Part shown: positions 36,111 to 48,862 of the stretch, piece by piece
How the letters are laid out: each line of letters opens with the position of its first letter
How positions within the stretch are numbered: the first letter of the stretch is position 1
Source: Gari tellinella
Taxonomy: Eukaryota > Mollusca > Bivalvia > Cardiida > Psammobiidae
Direction of reading: 5' to 3'
NCBI GenBank assembly: GCA_922989275.2
Contig: OV277856.1
Span: 101,363,038 to 101,427,037, forward strand
Length of the DNA stretch: 64,000 bases
The notes under the pieces: model-generated
Seen by the model: only the letters and a program-made list of their open reading frames with translations
The model's database searches: none
What the model was told of the DNA's origin: nothing
Position numbers and translations under genes: made by a program

Positions 36111-37099
36111 AGGTCTTGAAGTTCAAAATCATATAAAAATCATACAAAGTATCTTTGTATATAAACAAACAAACATTGTGCTATCACGTCGCAAATGATC
36201 AGAAGTTTAAAAGATTTTTTTTAACTTGTATACATCTAGCAGCTAGGGAACAACAGATTCTTGAAAGCTTTTGCGAAGAATAACAATTACTGTTGTTGTC
36301 AAGCATAATCAGCAACTATATGTGTTTATACATTTGTATTCCAAAACTATGTGAAGACAATTGGAGTGAGTAGTGACAATGTTACACTTTCTCAATATGC
36401 ACATTTTACCGCAATGCGTAATAACACTTAGATATTTCAGATCAACCATTTTTTAAATGTTAATGTTCATTACAATGGCTTTATATAAGAGCCAAAAAAT
36501 CGGCTTTATTTGAAAACACAGACCAAAACACATTACATGTATCAGAAAATGCATACTAAACTGTTGAATAAGGAAAACAATCCCAAACTAGGAATCTCTG
36601 AACATGAATCACAGAAGGAAGTTTCCCGTGCATTTCCAGTGGACTACTTTTAGTAGGTTTAAAGTAAAGCAGAATGCATCCTAAGGCTCTTTTTATTTAA
36701 TCTGAAAATGTCACTTATTTGATCAATTTTACTTACATAAAAATAAAAACCCGCATGTGTATTAACTAATGAGCCATGTAATATCAATATACTTAACACT
36801 TGCAAAAATGTAAACTGCACACAATTCAGCCAAATGTAGATCTGGTTATATCTCAGATATCTGCATTGTATTTATGTATCCCATTGAAGTGGATATGAGT
36901 AGCAATGTTGAAGATATTGTCCAGGAAAGTATATTATTGTAGTAGTAATCTCGTTTAACACATAACAGCTTAATTACGCCTTTAATTTACTCAGCCACTA
37001 TCCACTATCTTCTACCAGGCTGAAATTAAGCAGAAGGCTCCTTCAGGACCATTCTGCTTTATTTTCAGCCTGCTTTAAGGAGCCAACTGTCTGCACTAC

Positions 37100-37292
37100 T
37101 TAACTCTTTCCTCCCTGAAACTTTCAATGGACAATTCCAGTTTCAATTTTAGTCTAGTCCATTTCTGACTTTTAAGGGTTATCGGAGCCCTCTGATCTGG
37201 GTCTTCACTGTTTGCACAGGACAAGTGTACTATCCACATGTACACTGTTTGAAAAGGACGCCTATATGAGGGACTAGGGTTCAAAGGGTTAA
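37100..37292 (-). mobile_element. TTAA-4 MITE, left hairpin arm deleted
   Basis: TTAACTCTTTCCTCCCTGAA to AGGGTTCAAAGGGTTAA; GAGCCCTCTGATCTGGGTC remains from the hairpin. Confidence 0.7.
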
Positions 37293-37818
37293 AGGTCTAT
37301 GGGGCATAGGATTAATGATCTTTCTGTATATGATAAATCTGGTATTTGTTAACTTTTCATGATACTGGCCCTTATTTCATAACTTCCATTTCAAATAAAA
37401 TTGAAAGCAATCCACTTTCTCATTGAACACAAAACACCACAATAGCTTTGTACCATTTTGCCTTCCTAATACAACACAGACTATACAGCAAATGCAGAAA
37501 TAACAGCATGTGTAATGAGTTTACTACAGGAGGCTTATCAGTTGCTCTTTATCTTCTGCCTCCGCTAAATAATTTATGGGCTGTGCGGTCAAGCGGTGAG
37601 CTTGAGAAATCCCTCTATAGTATTTTCAATGGGATTAATATAAATAGTAAAGAACGTCAATATAATGTGGATTTCTACGTTTGAAGGAATTGCATTTGCA
37701 ATTTTTTGCGTACAAATGGAAATAATTAACGTCTTCTCCGCTGTAAATGAAGCTCTATTGCAAAAAGCTGCACCTGTACCAAATTGAGACATGGTACAGA
37801 AGTTACTGTGACCTTCTT

Positions 37819-38069
37819 TTAACTCATTCACCCCTTAAACTTTTAATGGATACTTCCAATTTCAAAATAAGTTTAGTACTTTTTTGACAATTTAGGGTTG
37901 ATTTGAACAATATATTTCAAAATGACAAACAGCGTTGACCCTGTTCAGAGGGCTCCTGAAGGAGCCCTCTGATCAGGGTCGACACTGTTTGCATTGACAA
38001 GTGTAATTCTCACAGGTACATTGTTTGTGAATAACGAGTATACTCGTCGCTAGGGTGGAATGTGTTGAA
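37819..38069 (-). mobile_element. TTAA-4 MITE
   Basis: TTAACTCATTCACCCCTTAA to CTAGGGTGGAATGTGTTGAA, with ACGAGTATACTCGT and a perfect hairpin GGGCTCCTGAAGGAGCCC inside GTTGACCCTGTTCAGA arms (about 37935-37992). The hairpin core differs from TTAA-2 and TTAA-3, but the CAAACAG...CTGTTTG frame is the same. Confidence 0.78.
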
Positions 38070-38399
38070 TAATTTACCTCTACATGTAGTGATGCATTGT
38101 CAAAAGCAAATAGTGTTGAAGATTGAAGAGTAAAAGCGTTTGAGAGAATAAACTAAGATTATGAAATGAGATATCACAATATTATAAAGCATTAAACCCC
38201 TTTACTGCAATTACGTCAGCTGTTCAAAATTGTCGTTTGCTTATATTTCTCAAGTTTTTATTTCATGCATTTATATTTTCGGAATCATTAAGTGCTAAAC
38301 AGTTTGAACCTGGATTTGACACCGCGTTACGCGGCGATTGCTTAGATTCAAACTATTTGCAAATAGACACTGTATAATCTACTTGGAGTAAAGCGATGC

Positions 38400-39600
38400 A
38401 CAAAGTGAAACAATATCATTTATTTCGCATCTCTAGCTCAAAAAAAGACACATACACATTCTATTTCAGGCGCAAAGACATTCGAATCTATTTTAATGTA
38501 CTGTGGTGAAAAGTATATGTTTTCATGATCCTGTTTGAGTATCATATGTCAACGAAAAAAATTCGGAACTATGTTAAAAATAAAGATATATATATAAAAT
38601 ACAAAATAATGGAAATATTAACAATCTCGGAGAATTAAATTATTTCAACGTAAGTGTTTGTGCTATTTTGATAATTGCATGGAATTGTAAACAAACAGCG
38701 AATTCCAATTAATTATGATATTCAATGCATTTAATTTGATTCCCTTATAATTTCTAAAGAGACAAACGGGCAATTTCGTAGAAATTACATTCGTAATACA
38801 GCCAATCTTGTATCAAGCAATCATTTAATAAAAGACATTTTTGTAAGCTTAGATACATGTTGTTTCTAAATGCAGGATGATATACATGTGTGAGCTGTTT
38901 GTATTATTTACATTTGTAACTGTGTATAAAGTACTAACTTGTCTATATTTATATTTACGCTTCTTCATTTAGCGTTCGCTTAAAAGAATGACTAAAATGT
39001 TACCACATTGGTTTAATAAATCCATACAATAGTGGGTTCCTTTGTCTGCCACGGATAAAACCCTTTCTATTGAAATGCAATAAACATTATGCCTGGTGTT
39101 GTTTTTATAATCACAAATAAGAGTTCTTAATGATAGAGACAATGTCTTTAAAGTGAAGCTTCTAATGGAAGAAAAAACTCAGACTCCATTACTGAATTAA
39201 GGATGTTTATTCTACGTTCCTTTCATGCACAAATGTTTTAATGAGTAGCTGGCTTTAACCTGGCTTTTAATGCGAAGTTTTGGTCACATGGGAATACTAA
39301 ATGGTTCATTGTTAAATTACGAAAGAGGAGAATACGTCGGATTTATTTTGAGTGTCTTTTCAAAATTGCAAATAGTGGATTATTTTGAAGATGATTCAGA
39401 TATTCGTTTCATAAACACATAGTCTGGAAACAATTTTAAGACATAAATCTGCAGATAAGATAAAAAGTGTAACAAGAACTTACTAACAAAGCATTCTACC
39501 TTTCACAAAAAAAAGATAAAAATGGTTAAACAAACATTTTCTATATACCTCGACTCCATGCGTTCGCCTAATCAGTTGCTCTGACTATTCATAAGAGTCG
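38400..39600. other. No gene or repeat seen
   Basis: AT-rich, apparently single-copy, without open frames of note. One of the few stretches free of MITEs. Confidence 0.4.
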
Positions 39601-39651
39601 CATGGCTCCCTCTCTACAACGACACCCATTGGGAGACTATTAGTTACATGT

Positions 39652-39752
39652 ACACGGTATTTCGGCAGGGTGTACGGGCTTGTATGACGGTTTTGGATTC
39701 CGTATTTCCTGAGCGCGCATACAAGCCCGTACACCCTGCCAAAATGCCGTGT
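39652..39752. repeat. Palindromic element (34-bp arms), probably inside a TA-3 remnant
   Basis: GGCAGGGTGTACGGGCTTGT and ACAAGCCCGTACACCCTGCC are exact complements. The left flank (39603-39640) is the start of TA-3 (GCTCCCTCTCTACAACGACA). Confidence 0.82.
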
Positions 39753-40734
39753 AACGAATTTATTTCCAGTCTAGATCCAATACAAGAAATAAAACATGCA
39801 TAATCTGACAAAGTTTTACTGTCTTGACCCTAAAGTTGACACTTGAAATTGACATCAGTACATTTCAAACTCACGCGCTATTCGACGGTTTAGTAAAAAA
39901 AGTTATACAGTTAAACTTCGACGATATCAGGAAATCGCATCAGTAGAATTTATCTGCATTCCTACAGTTAATGCAATAATTTCTACGCATTATGTCGAAC
40001 ATATTCCGTAATTCAAGTTTAAAAGGTGGCAACCCCAGCATTTAACTTTGAATTACGGATATGTTAGACTGAAATGAAATCAAGATAGACCTTATCGAAG
40101 ATCGACTGTATCTAAAATGGTTACGTCATCACATTTGAATGTGAACATCCTTAAAATGTTCATTACCAGGGTATTTTGAACGGATAGTTCTCGGGGGACA
40201 TTTACGTTTTATGAAACACTGTAACGATTAATTATACAAATGAACGGAAATAATCAGGAACGAACAAATGGACACGTAGGTCAGTGTCTAGGCATATCGA
40301 GTTCTGCCTATTTTGGTTGATTTCGATAAACATATTGATCTAAATAAATCTGAATCCAATGTCATTTTCATTATAGACGTACTTTGTATTGTCCATTTCA
40401 CGTTCCGTCGTTTGTTTATCATGGTGACGACGTGGGTGGGGTAATCAGGGAAAGCAAAGCAATAAACTAGCATATTATCGATATCTGAATTACATTTACA
40501 CATAATGATCGATTCAAGACAGTTTTTAATTAAGATTTGTTTGACTGCTTGTAAAACAACTACTTAATAAACCGAAAAAGAGAGATTGTTTACGCGAATC
40601 GAGCGAGGGAACAACATCTAGCTAGTCACATGACCCGTACTACCCGGCAAAATCAATGTGTACGATCTCGTACACAGTGGTCACATGTGTATTTTCAGCC
40701 TATCAGAGTCCAAGAATTTATGATGACTGGAAAT

Positions 40735-41005
40735 GTTGTTCGGAGGGAGTCGTTTAAGAGAGAGGGATTACATTTGCAAACAGCTTGAATCTACATCTGG
40801 ATTCAAGCTGTTGTTACTCGTCATCAAGTTTTTTCTATTAAAATGTTCAACTTTGAGAAAAACAGCAAACGACAACTTAAAGCAGACAATAGTACAGCAG
40901 TAAAAGCGTTAGACATAATTGTCTTGTTTAGGGACTGAGACAAAGGTCGTTGTTCGAAGGGAGTCTTTGTTCGGAGGGCCGCTGTTTGGGAGGGAACGCT
41001 GTACT
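40735..41005 (+). mobile_element. TA-3 MITE, left-truncated
   Basis: Starts in GTTCGGAGGGAGTCGTTTAAG, has the short hairpin GCTTGAATCTACATCTGGATTCAAGC without the CGCCGCG core, and ends GGGAGGGAACGCTGTA. Confidence 0.75.
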
Positions 41006-41094
41006 ACAAGTCAAACCAAACTACCATAGTGTTTGTAGGTAATGATAATTAATGAGTTTAATACTTGAAATATAAACTGCTGTACACAAGTAAA

Positions 41095-41291
41095 TTAACC
41101 CCTTCACTACCATGTCGTCAACTGCTGTAAACAATTGTCGTCTGCAGGTTTTTTTTCCAGAATTTAGATTTTAGTTAAATTGAGTTACGTTAAACCGAAA
41201 TAAGTACCGTATCAAAAAGTAGGAGACGTCTGATCAGGATCAAAATTGTGTGCCAATAATCACTGTCCTTTGGGTAAGGCAGTGAAGGGGT
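41095..41291 (+). mobile_element. TTAA-2 MITE with reduced core
   Basis: TTAACCCCTTCACTACCATG and GGTAAGGCAGTGAAGGGGTTA form clear terminal repeats. The hairpin is reduced to its 3' arm (ACGTCTGATCAGGATCAAAA). Confidence 0.7.
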
Positions 41292-41299
41292 TACTGACA

Positions 41300-41549
41300 T
41301 ACAGTGGAGAATCTGTTATTCTTTCCCGTTTAAACGCAAACGTACGCAAACGCAAAGCACAAAAACGTAGAAAAGAACAACTTTTGGACAATTCTGATAA
41401 TTCTTGTTTATCTTGGTGGCAAACAGTTTGGAGCCTGATCAGACGCCGGGTTACCCGGCGTCTGATCAGGCTCCAAACTGTTTGCACTGCAAATAATAGT
41501 TTTAGCGTAAACGCGTTTATTGGGAAAGAATAACAGATTCTCCACTGTA
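41300..41549 (+). mobile_element. TA-1 MITE, full length (250 bp)
   Basis: Complete copy whose core hairpin is perfect, reading GATCAGGCTCC on the 3' arm. It follows a TTAA-2 element ending at about 41291. Both strands give near-identical open frames because the element is palindromic. Confidence 0.9.
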
Positions 41550-41613
41550 ATTCGTTAGAAAGAGTATCAAACAAAACAATTTATAAACCGTTCTTACACA
41601 TTCGCTACAGAGA

Positions 41614-41745
41614 AGAAGACGTTATGTTTTCCTAATAACCGCGTTACAGCTAAAACTATTATTTCCAATACAAATAGTTTTGAGTCAGATCAGACGACGG
41701 GTAACCCGGTGTTTGACCAGGCTCCAAACAGTTTGCCGATTAGAT
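41614..41745 (-). mobile_element. TA-1-like fragment
   Basis: GAAGACGTTATGTTTTCC, CGCGTTACAGCTAAAACTATTATT and a hairpin AGTCAGATCAGACGACGGG...GTTTGACCAGGCTCCAAAC are recognisable; the right half is missing. Confidence 0.55.
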
Positions 41746-43456
41746 TAATATGAGAGGTAGGCACTCAAACACGTTATCTGCCAGGCTTGTTTCAATTTGA
41801 AAAAATATTTGAATGGAGGAAAACAAAGACATTACGATTTCGGCTGGTGCCATAATCCTATCTATAGTACTTTGTAGTACGTACAAAAATGCGCATGCAT
41901 CAGAACAAACGAACAGGGTGATACTAGCAATGGATACCGTAAATAAGACTAGACAGGGAACCTTATGCTGAGCTCCCCTTGATCGACTGTCAACATTCGC
42001 AGTATTGGAAAGGGGTAAAAGCACTTCGTCCCGACGGCAAAATATATTTTACTTTCTTTTAAAAATGAATTCGACACTGTACCCTTCATTCGAATTGTAT
42101 TCGAATAAAAACAAAAATAATAAAAATTGGCCATATTCGGTTGTGTTTTCGTTTAATTTCTTTTGATATTCAGTGAATCAAATGCCTTGACCTATTACAT
42201 ACATATTAAAAGAGTAGATATAAAAGAATAATATAGTAGTTCACTCACATATTTCGTGCTTCTTGAATTGCATGACTTCAAGGGCGCAATGTTGAATACC
42301 TATACTACCTAAGAGACTTAAGCCCGGCATTGAGTAAATGAAAGATAGAGTTCAAAGTTTAAATGACATCATTTTGTTAGCTACTATACTTATATAACAG
42401 TGCCTTACATAATGAAGCAGGGTTAAAAAAAATTACACCAACCGTATTGACAATTTGTTCGGACATATCTTCAGTCAAAGAAATTAATGCAGACGACAAA
42501 ATTAAGCCTAACGATATTCAGACATTAGATGTGCAAATGAGCCAAAGGGGGTATTTAACCTTTTCACTCTTCATGACACAAAAAAGTGCGTTTGCAAACA
42601 GTTTGGTTCCTTATCAGACGCCACGTTACGCGGTAATTTCCGCCAAAAACGTCGAGAGCTAAATGCAACACTCTGTAGCACACTGCCAACTGGTGATGTG
42701 TTTATTATATGCCTTGAATACACACCAGAAACAATTAAATAGTTGTTTAAATCATTTTGTAGCCAAAATTTATAAGTTATTTGAAGCAGAACAAGACTTT
42801 TTGTTTGCCACAATGAATAACGCGGCACTTGTACACGTACGTAAATGACGTCACGTTAAATCGAAAGCTAGGTCAGAGTAAAATACAAAGTGGCTGATAC
42901 AAGGTGGCTGATACAGACTCTTGTATTTTACTGTGCAAATACACGCGGAAACGCTCGATATCATGCAAAGGCAGATAATAAATTTAAATTCATACTACAT
43001 TAAATCATACTTTGAAACGATCTTACAAACAGCAAATTTGAAGCAGACGGCAATGAAACGGTGCAGGGGTAAACATCGCAAGATTAATTTGGCAAAGAAA
43101 GAGTTATCATGCAGCAACTCATTGCACACTATAAATATAAAAAAATAATTATAAGAGTAAACATGGACTGATCAGTCGCAGAATATCAATAACGAACTTG
43201 GTTTACACTGTCTACACATGCGTAAGATTTTATAGCAACACACACACAAGTGATATTAAATATAAAATGTTCGTGTACAACGCAATTTTAAAGACATTTT
43301 AAGAACTTTTTAGTGAAATCCGTTTTAGCTGTGAAAACGTTTTTATCCTGTCACGTGCCTATTTTCCTGACGGATAAAGGGGTGGCAGATAAACTTTGCT
43401 TTATGATACAGAGCTGGAGCAAGAGGCTGATGACAGCCTTCATCCAGAAGACGACT

Positions 43457-43543
43457 TATGGTAACTTATGGTAACTTATGGTAACTTATTATGCTAGTTG
43501 GTCACATGACCGATGTTATTATGTCAGTTGGTCACATGACCTG
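43457..43543 (+). repeat. Short tandem repeats
   Basis: ACTTATGGTA occurs three times in a row. It is followed by two imperfect copies of a 27-bp unit containing AGTTGGTCACATGACC, where GGTCACATGACC is itself palindromic. Confidence 0.75.
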
Positions 43544-43941
43544 TAGCCGGATCTATTTTTACACCGAGACGCTCATTTTTCCCGCTGTTAGGAAAAGTAT
43601 TCTAAAACTCTTATCAACAGAATCCCGACGTGTAACGACGCTTATTCGAAATATTCGTTGCAATCAAATGTTTGAGAGTACGCGCAACAAGTCGCTTGCT
43701 GCGATACTTCTATAATCGTCCACCTTTTAGATGTCCTGAGTAAAAACACACTAGATTGTTAAAGGTTCTTTTATTTCTTTTCAACGTTACTAGGATGTGA
43801 CGTCACTGACGTCATCCATATAATAGCGCGCTTTCCTACAATAACATTTCTAGTTTTTTAGCGAGAATCTTAGAGCAAAAATAACTCTAGCGCTAAAAGA
43901 AACATTCTCTATATAGTTTGCTATTGTGACAAGGATAAATA

Positions 43942-44081
43942 GAATATTTGGTGACTAGCTTTGAATGAGAACTGTTATCTGGCTCGGCTGCTGAAATTAT
44001 CAGGTTCGCCTGCGGCTCACCTGATATATTCATACGCCTTGCCAGATAACATTTCTCATTCAAAGCTAGTCACCAAATATT
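43942..44081. repeat. Palindromic element with GC-rich loop
   Basis: TATTTGGTGACTAGCTTTGA and TCAAAGCTAGTCACCAAATA are the arms, about 40 bp long. The loop has CAGGTTCGCCTGCGGCTCACCTG-like internal pairing. Confidence 0.82.
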
Positions 44082-44307
44082 CTCTATATTTTCCACAAAA
44101 AATGAAATATTTAAACCTTTTCCTGGCAATCGCGAGTTGACTGATTATTTCTAACAGATTAAATCCAAGAGAGATACCAAGATTACTAAAATTCAGACAA
44201 AATCCAAACTACTTTTTGACTTATTTCTAACTTTATTCAATTTTAGACAATAAAACTTAATTCGACAACTTTTGCAGACAACAATAATAAAGTAGTCGAA
44301 AGAGGGG

Positions 44308-44547
44308 TTAACTCTTTCCCTGCCAAGTTTTATCGTCTGCTTTTATCCTCTTATCGCGAAGATATCGTCTGCATTGGTAATGTTGTCTGCAATATTTTCA
44401 AAGTTAGCTTAAGGGCTGTTTTCGATACGAGTGTAAAACAGCGTGGATCCTGATCAGACGCCGCGTTTCGCGGCGTCTGATTAGGATCCAACCTGTTTGC
44501 TAAGTTGCTAAGTTGCTTTTTGGCGCCGTTTACAGTAAAAGAATTAA
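44308..44547 (+). mobile_element. TTAA-2 MITE (240 bp)
   Basis: Type copy: TTAACTCTTTCCCTGCCAAG at the left and TTTACAGTAAAAGAATTAA at the right. Repeated TCGTCTGC motifs occur in the left half; the core hairpin is GTGGATCCTGATCAGACGCCG with its complement at about 44443-44492. Confidence 0.8.
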
Positions 44548-45077
44548 CGGAGCTGATTGACCTGCGTGTTATTGTCTTGAAGACTCATGGATGTGAATCA
44601 AACATGCTGATCATGTGGGGAAGCAGTTATTAGTCGGAAACTAAATGTCAAACAATCCGCCAGGATTTAAATTGGAAATTTGTTTGGATACGGAATTAAG
44701 TTTGACATTTCAGGATGAGATATGCACGTTGCTGTTGGGGAAATGCACACGAACACGTTCATCAGAGGAAAGGTTTTGCTAAAAGTAGTAAATTCATCTG
44801 AGATTTGGATTACAGTAGGACATTATTCTTTCCCGTTTAAACGAAACTAAACTCAAACGCAAATGCAATAGATTTTGGAAATTGGCAATGTTCTTGATAA
44901 TGTTGATGATTTCCATATTTCTGCCAATGTCATTAATTTTTTGGAAATTGATCTTTGTTTTATTTTTCCAAATAAATGGGGTTAAATCTACAACCTTTAT
45001 GTCTAATGCAACCAGTTTGGGGAAATATTAAATGGATCAGGATTGTATATGTTTGCCACACAGACCAAAATAAAACA

Positions 45078-45484
45078 TGTACAATAAAACATAAAAGACA
45101 CTTGACAGCTAAAAGCAAGGTGAACGTAAAACAGAATGCTTCTTTAAGAGATTTCTGTTTTACTGTCGCATTGCTTTAAGCAATCACCAAATACTTAGGA
45201 CAGTTAAGTGGTCGTACAGTGGAGAATCTGTTATTCTTTCCCGTTTAAACGCAATCGTACGCAAACGCAAAGCACTAAAACGTAGAAAAGTACAACTTTT
45301 GGACAATTCTGATAATTCTTGTTTATCTTGGTGGCAAACAGTTTGGAGCCTGATCAGACGCCGGGTTACCCGGCGTTTGATCTGGCTCCAAACTGTTTGC
45401 ACTGCAAATAATAGTTTTAGCGTAAACGCGTTTATTGGGAAAGAATAATAGATTCTCCACTGTAATAGAGAGGTTTTACTGTAT
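45078..45484 (+). mobile_element. TA-2 MITE split by TA-1
   Basis: The central hairpin (AAGCAAGGTGAACGTAAAAC / TTTTACTGTCGCATTGCTTT) lies at 45113-45180. The 3' terminus resumes at 45465-45484 after the 250-bp TA-1 insertion. The 5' terminus is degraded. Confidence 0.8.
45215..45464 (+). mobile_element. TA-1 MITE nested in a TA-2 element
   Basis: Complete copy. The left flank ends GTGGTCG and the right flank begins ATAGAGAGGTTTTACTGTA. Joined through TA these restore the 3' terminus of TA-2 (GGTCGTAATAGAGAGG), so the TA target and the order of events can be read directly. Confidence 0.92.
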
Positions 45485-45820
45485 ATTTAGTCGGCAGAAA
45501 AGTTGTTTCGATAATCCTTTAAGCGTTTGAAAGCGATTTATTACATGAAATAGAATAGGAGGTTTGTGTTATATTTATAGTTTAAAGCTTTTTTATGGGG
45601 GTAATGTGTAATCTGTCTCTGTAATAAAGAATTTGCAAAAACTCTCTTTTCAATCATTTTTTTTGTGGACCGTCATATTTAACTCTTTTGCATACAGAGT
45701 ATCGTCTGGTAAATTTGAATGTCTGAAATCTTATGTAAAACTCTTTATGTTTAAGTTTTGATAAAGAAATATAGATGTATATACCTAACAGTTTGGGTCC
45801 TGATCATGCTCGAAACTTGT

Positions 45821-47020
45821 TTAACCCATTACCCCATAACCTGTTTCTAGTTTTGAAGACATATTACCACTTAAGGGTGTATCAATGTCATGAGCCATTT
45901 TTTCAAAGTATTAAACTTTTTTTCTATCATTGTTTTTTTGGAAGAGCTATTTATGATGAATGAAAAAATGAAAAAAAAATATATATGGTGGTGTCCTTTT
46001 TTTTAGCTACAGCGATTTGAAAAAGGTATGTCAAATTTGGATTTTTTTCTTCAAATTTTACCCATTCAGAGTACAAGCTTCAGTAAAATCTATTTCAAAA
46101 CAAAACAAAAATGTTAATTTGGGTTTTCTTTATTTATTTCATGTCTATGGTGGTATGTTCACATATATAAACCAAATTTAGGCAAAGCAGGCACCAGGTT
46201 TGAACAATATGGATCCTTGAATATCAAAAATATGCTTTATAAAGGGCATGATTTTATTAGATTTTTTATTTTATGAAAAAAAGTACAAAAGTTTGAAAAT
46301 GAAATAGTTCTAGTATTTAACTTTTTCTTATATTCTACCAGATGAAAGCCAATACTAAGGCAGTTCAAAATATGAAAAGAAATTGAAAGGTCAGTGTTGA
46401 AAATTTTGAGTTATTAAAGTAAAAAGAGTTATCGCCCCTTACAAAATTTACAAAAAAGTACCATACCGATAATATTTAGAGCTTTATAAATTTCACATTT
46501 GGTGCCTTTTGTTTCTTAAATTAGTTTTTGTATGAAGAAATACTACCATAGATAGGAAATAAATAACACAAAACCAAATTATCATATTTGTTTTCATTTA
46601 AAATGGGTTTTATTGAAGCGGGCTGTTTGAAAAGGACAAAATAAGAGGAAGTGGGTGGGGTAAATTTTACATGGCCGTAGAGCCAACTGTTGTTCACCAA
46701 AATGTACACTTTTTCTATTTTTTCATTCATCTTAAATATCTCTTCAATACAAAACCATCATAGAGTGTTTTCATGTACTTTGAAAAGTTCCCAAATGCAT
46801 GACATTGATACACCCTTAAAACAGACTGAAAGTAAAGCGGAATGTGCCTTAAGGCGCATTCTGCTGCTTCACTTTCAGCCTGCTTTAAGCTACAATCTGC
46901 TAGAATATAGAAAATGTTTCTGATGGTCAATATTTATGTATGTATAAATATGAACTATTTTCTTCAGTGCAGGAATAAATTAAAGGCGTAAAAAGGCGTT
47001 TTCATTGGGTAAAGGGTTAA
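45821..47020 (+). mobile_element. TTAA-1 MITE split by TTAA-5
   Basis: Left terminus TTAACCCATTACCCCATAAC, right terminus TTGGGTAAAGGGTTAA (ending 47020) and the core hairpin at about 46825-46890 are intact. The copy is interrupted between 45874 and 46816 by the 941-bp element. Confidence 0.85.
45875..46815. mobile_element. TTAA-5: 941-bp piggyBac-like non-autonomous element
   Basis: Terminal repeats GGGTGTATCAATGTCATG and CATGACATTGATACACCC are exact complements, flanked by TTAA on both sides (45871-45874 and 46816-46819). The sub-terminal CAAAGTATTAAAC / TACTTTGAAAAG also pair imperfectly. The empty-site sequence is seen in another TTAA-1 copy at about 60090-60100 (CACTTAAAGCAGG). The interior is AT-rich with T- and A-runs and no convincing open frame. 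TTAA duplication and a G/C-triplet terminus are piggyBac hallmarks. Confidence 0.85.
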
Positions 47021-48098
47021 AAAAAAACTGACTGCAGTGTCTTATAGTGGTGAACTGGATTACGAAACATTGTTGCTTTTGAATGGTCATTTGCAGTGAT
47101 TCACGATAAGTGTTTTTCCTTTATTTCATTGGATAGTTGTGTGCATTAAAAAGTCGTCTCCAAATAACATTCCTCACATTTTATGTATATTTTATGGAAG
47201 AAAAATCAATGCGGTGTCGAATATTTTGATTCTCGATCAGACGCCGAGTTATTAAGCGTGTTATATGGACAAACACTGTTAGAAAACGAAAGCGAAATTG
47301 TGCTTATCTATTGAATTAATGAAACTGACCATTCAAACCCCAAAGACTTTAAATACGGCGAATGATTATCATGCCGTATACTTATTAACTTGTGTTGTGT
47401 ATAAAGTTAGTTACACAGCGAATAAAGACAAGCCACATTCGGATGTTAAGTACGTGCTAGTTGTTGTAAATATGTATAAAGCAATAAGTCGTTTAAACGT
47501 CGCTTAAGTAAAGGGCCACAGACAAATTAAGCTATAAATAAAATAAATGCTCATTTTATCGTAGTATTTGTATTCAAGATGGTCTGCGAGACACATAATT
47601 AGTTGCTTATGTTGTTTCAGAGTAGCAAAATCACTCAATCAACGTGTCTAAATTGTTTCGGTCCATGTTCGACCTTGTATATGTCCAATTATATATATGT
47701 GTTTGTGTGTGTATGAGACAAATTATGAACTTTTGGCGATTTGTGATTTTTCAAACAAAAAGTTGCTTTCTGCCACATATACCGTGTGTGTTAATGAAAC
47801 GATACATAAAGAAGTAGAATTCATTTTCTGAATAATACGTGTCCATGGGTAACATATCCTTAATTAATTTTGCAATAGATTATTGTTCAATAAAATACAA
47901 TTTTACACATAACGAATACATTTATTGGCACATCTGATGATGATGTAGTGACACAGAATGATCATGAGAGAAAAATGATATTAGTTTATTTGCAAATTTT
48001 CTAATAATACCTGTTTTGCTCATCCAGTTTATTAAAGATATTACTATTTCAGAACTTTAACCATAATGATAGGCTCTAAAATCGGTTTCAAAGGTCTT

Positions 48099-48348
48099 TA
48101 CAGTGGAGAATCTGTTATTCTTTCCCGTTTAAACGCAAACGTACTTACACGCAAAGCACTAAAACGTAGAAAAGAACAACTTTTGGACAATTCTGATAAT
48201 TCTTGTTTATCTTGGTGGCAAACTGTTTGGAGCCTGATCAGACGCCGGGTTACCCGGCGTCTGATCTGTCGCCAAACTGTTTGCCCTGCAAATAATAGTT
48301 TTAGCGTAAACGCGTTTATTGGGAAAGAATAACAGATTCTCCACTGTA
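48099..48348 (+). mobile_element. TA-1 MITE, full length (250 bp)
   Basis: Complete copy; the core 3' arm carries a small mismatch (GATCTGTCGCC) not matched on the 5' arm. Confidence 0.9.
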
Positions 48349-48862
48349 TGACACGAACACATTAACCCCGTAGGGATGTCTATATGCGCCATTCCTAAGC
48401 TGTGTACCTGTGAACAGTACACTTGTCCGATTCAAATCGTTTACCGTCAGAGATGGACATGAATAATTTGGAAAGTGGAATTGTCGATTTGTAGTTTTGA
48501 ATCAATGAGATAAGCCCGACTTGTCTTGTTTTTGCATACAATTTCAATTTAATAACTGGGTGGACATAGGTTCAAGTTGTTTGCAATAGTCAACATTGTC
48601 GCGTTGTGTAGATAATGTTTTTAACATCGCTTTCACTACGACTACGGAAATATAGCATGTAGCGGATTTTAAATGGATAGAGTTTTAAATCTGTGTGAAG
48701 ACGAAAGAATCGCATGTCAGTTCTGGATAGATGAAATATGCTGACTTCACTGAGACGTTGTCACATGGGCACATTCGTCATAAAAACGCACGGCTTTGTA
48801 GACAGAGCGTCATTTATAATGCGATTTACAACTTCAGGATGAATAGTTCTAGATTGAGTTAT

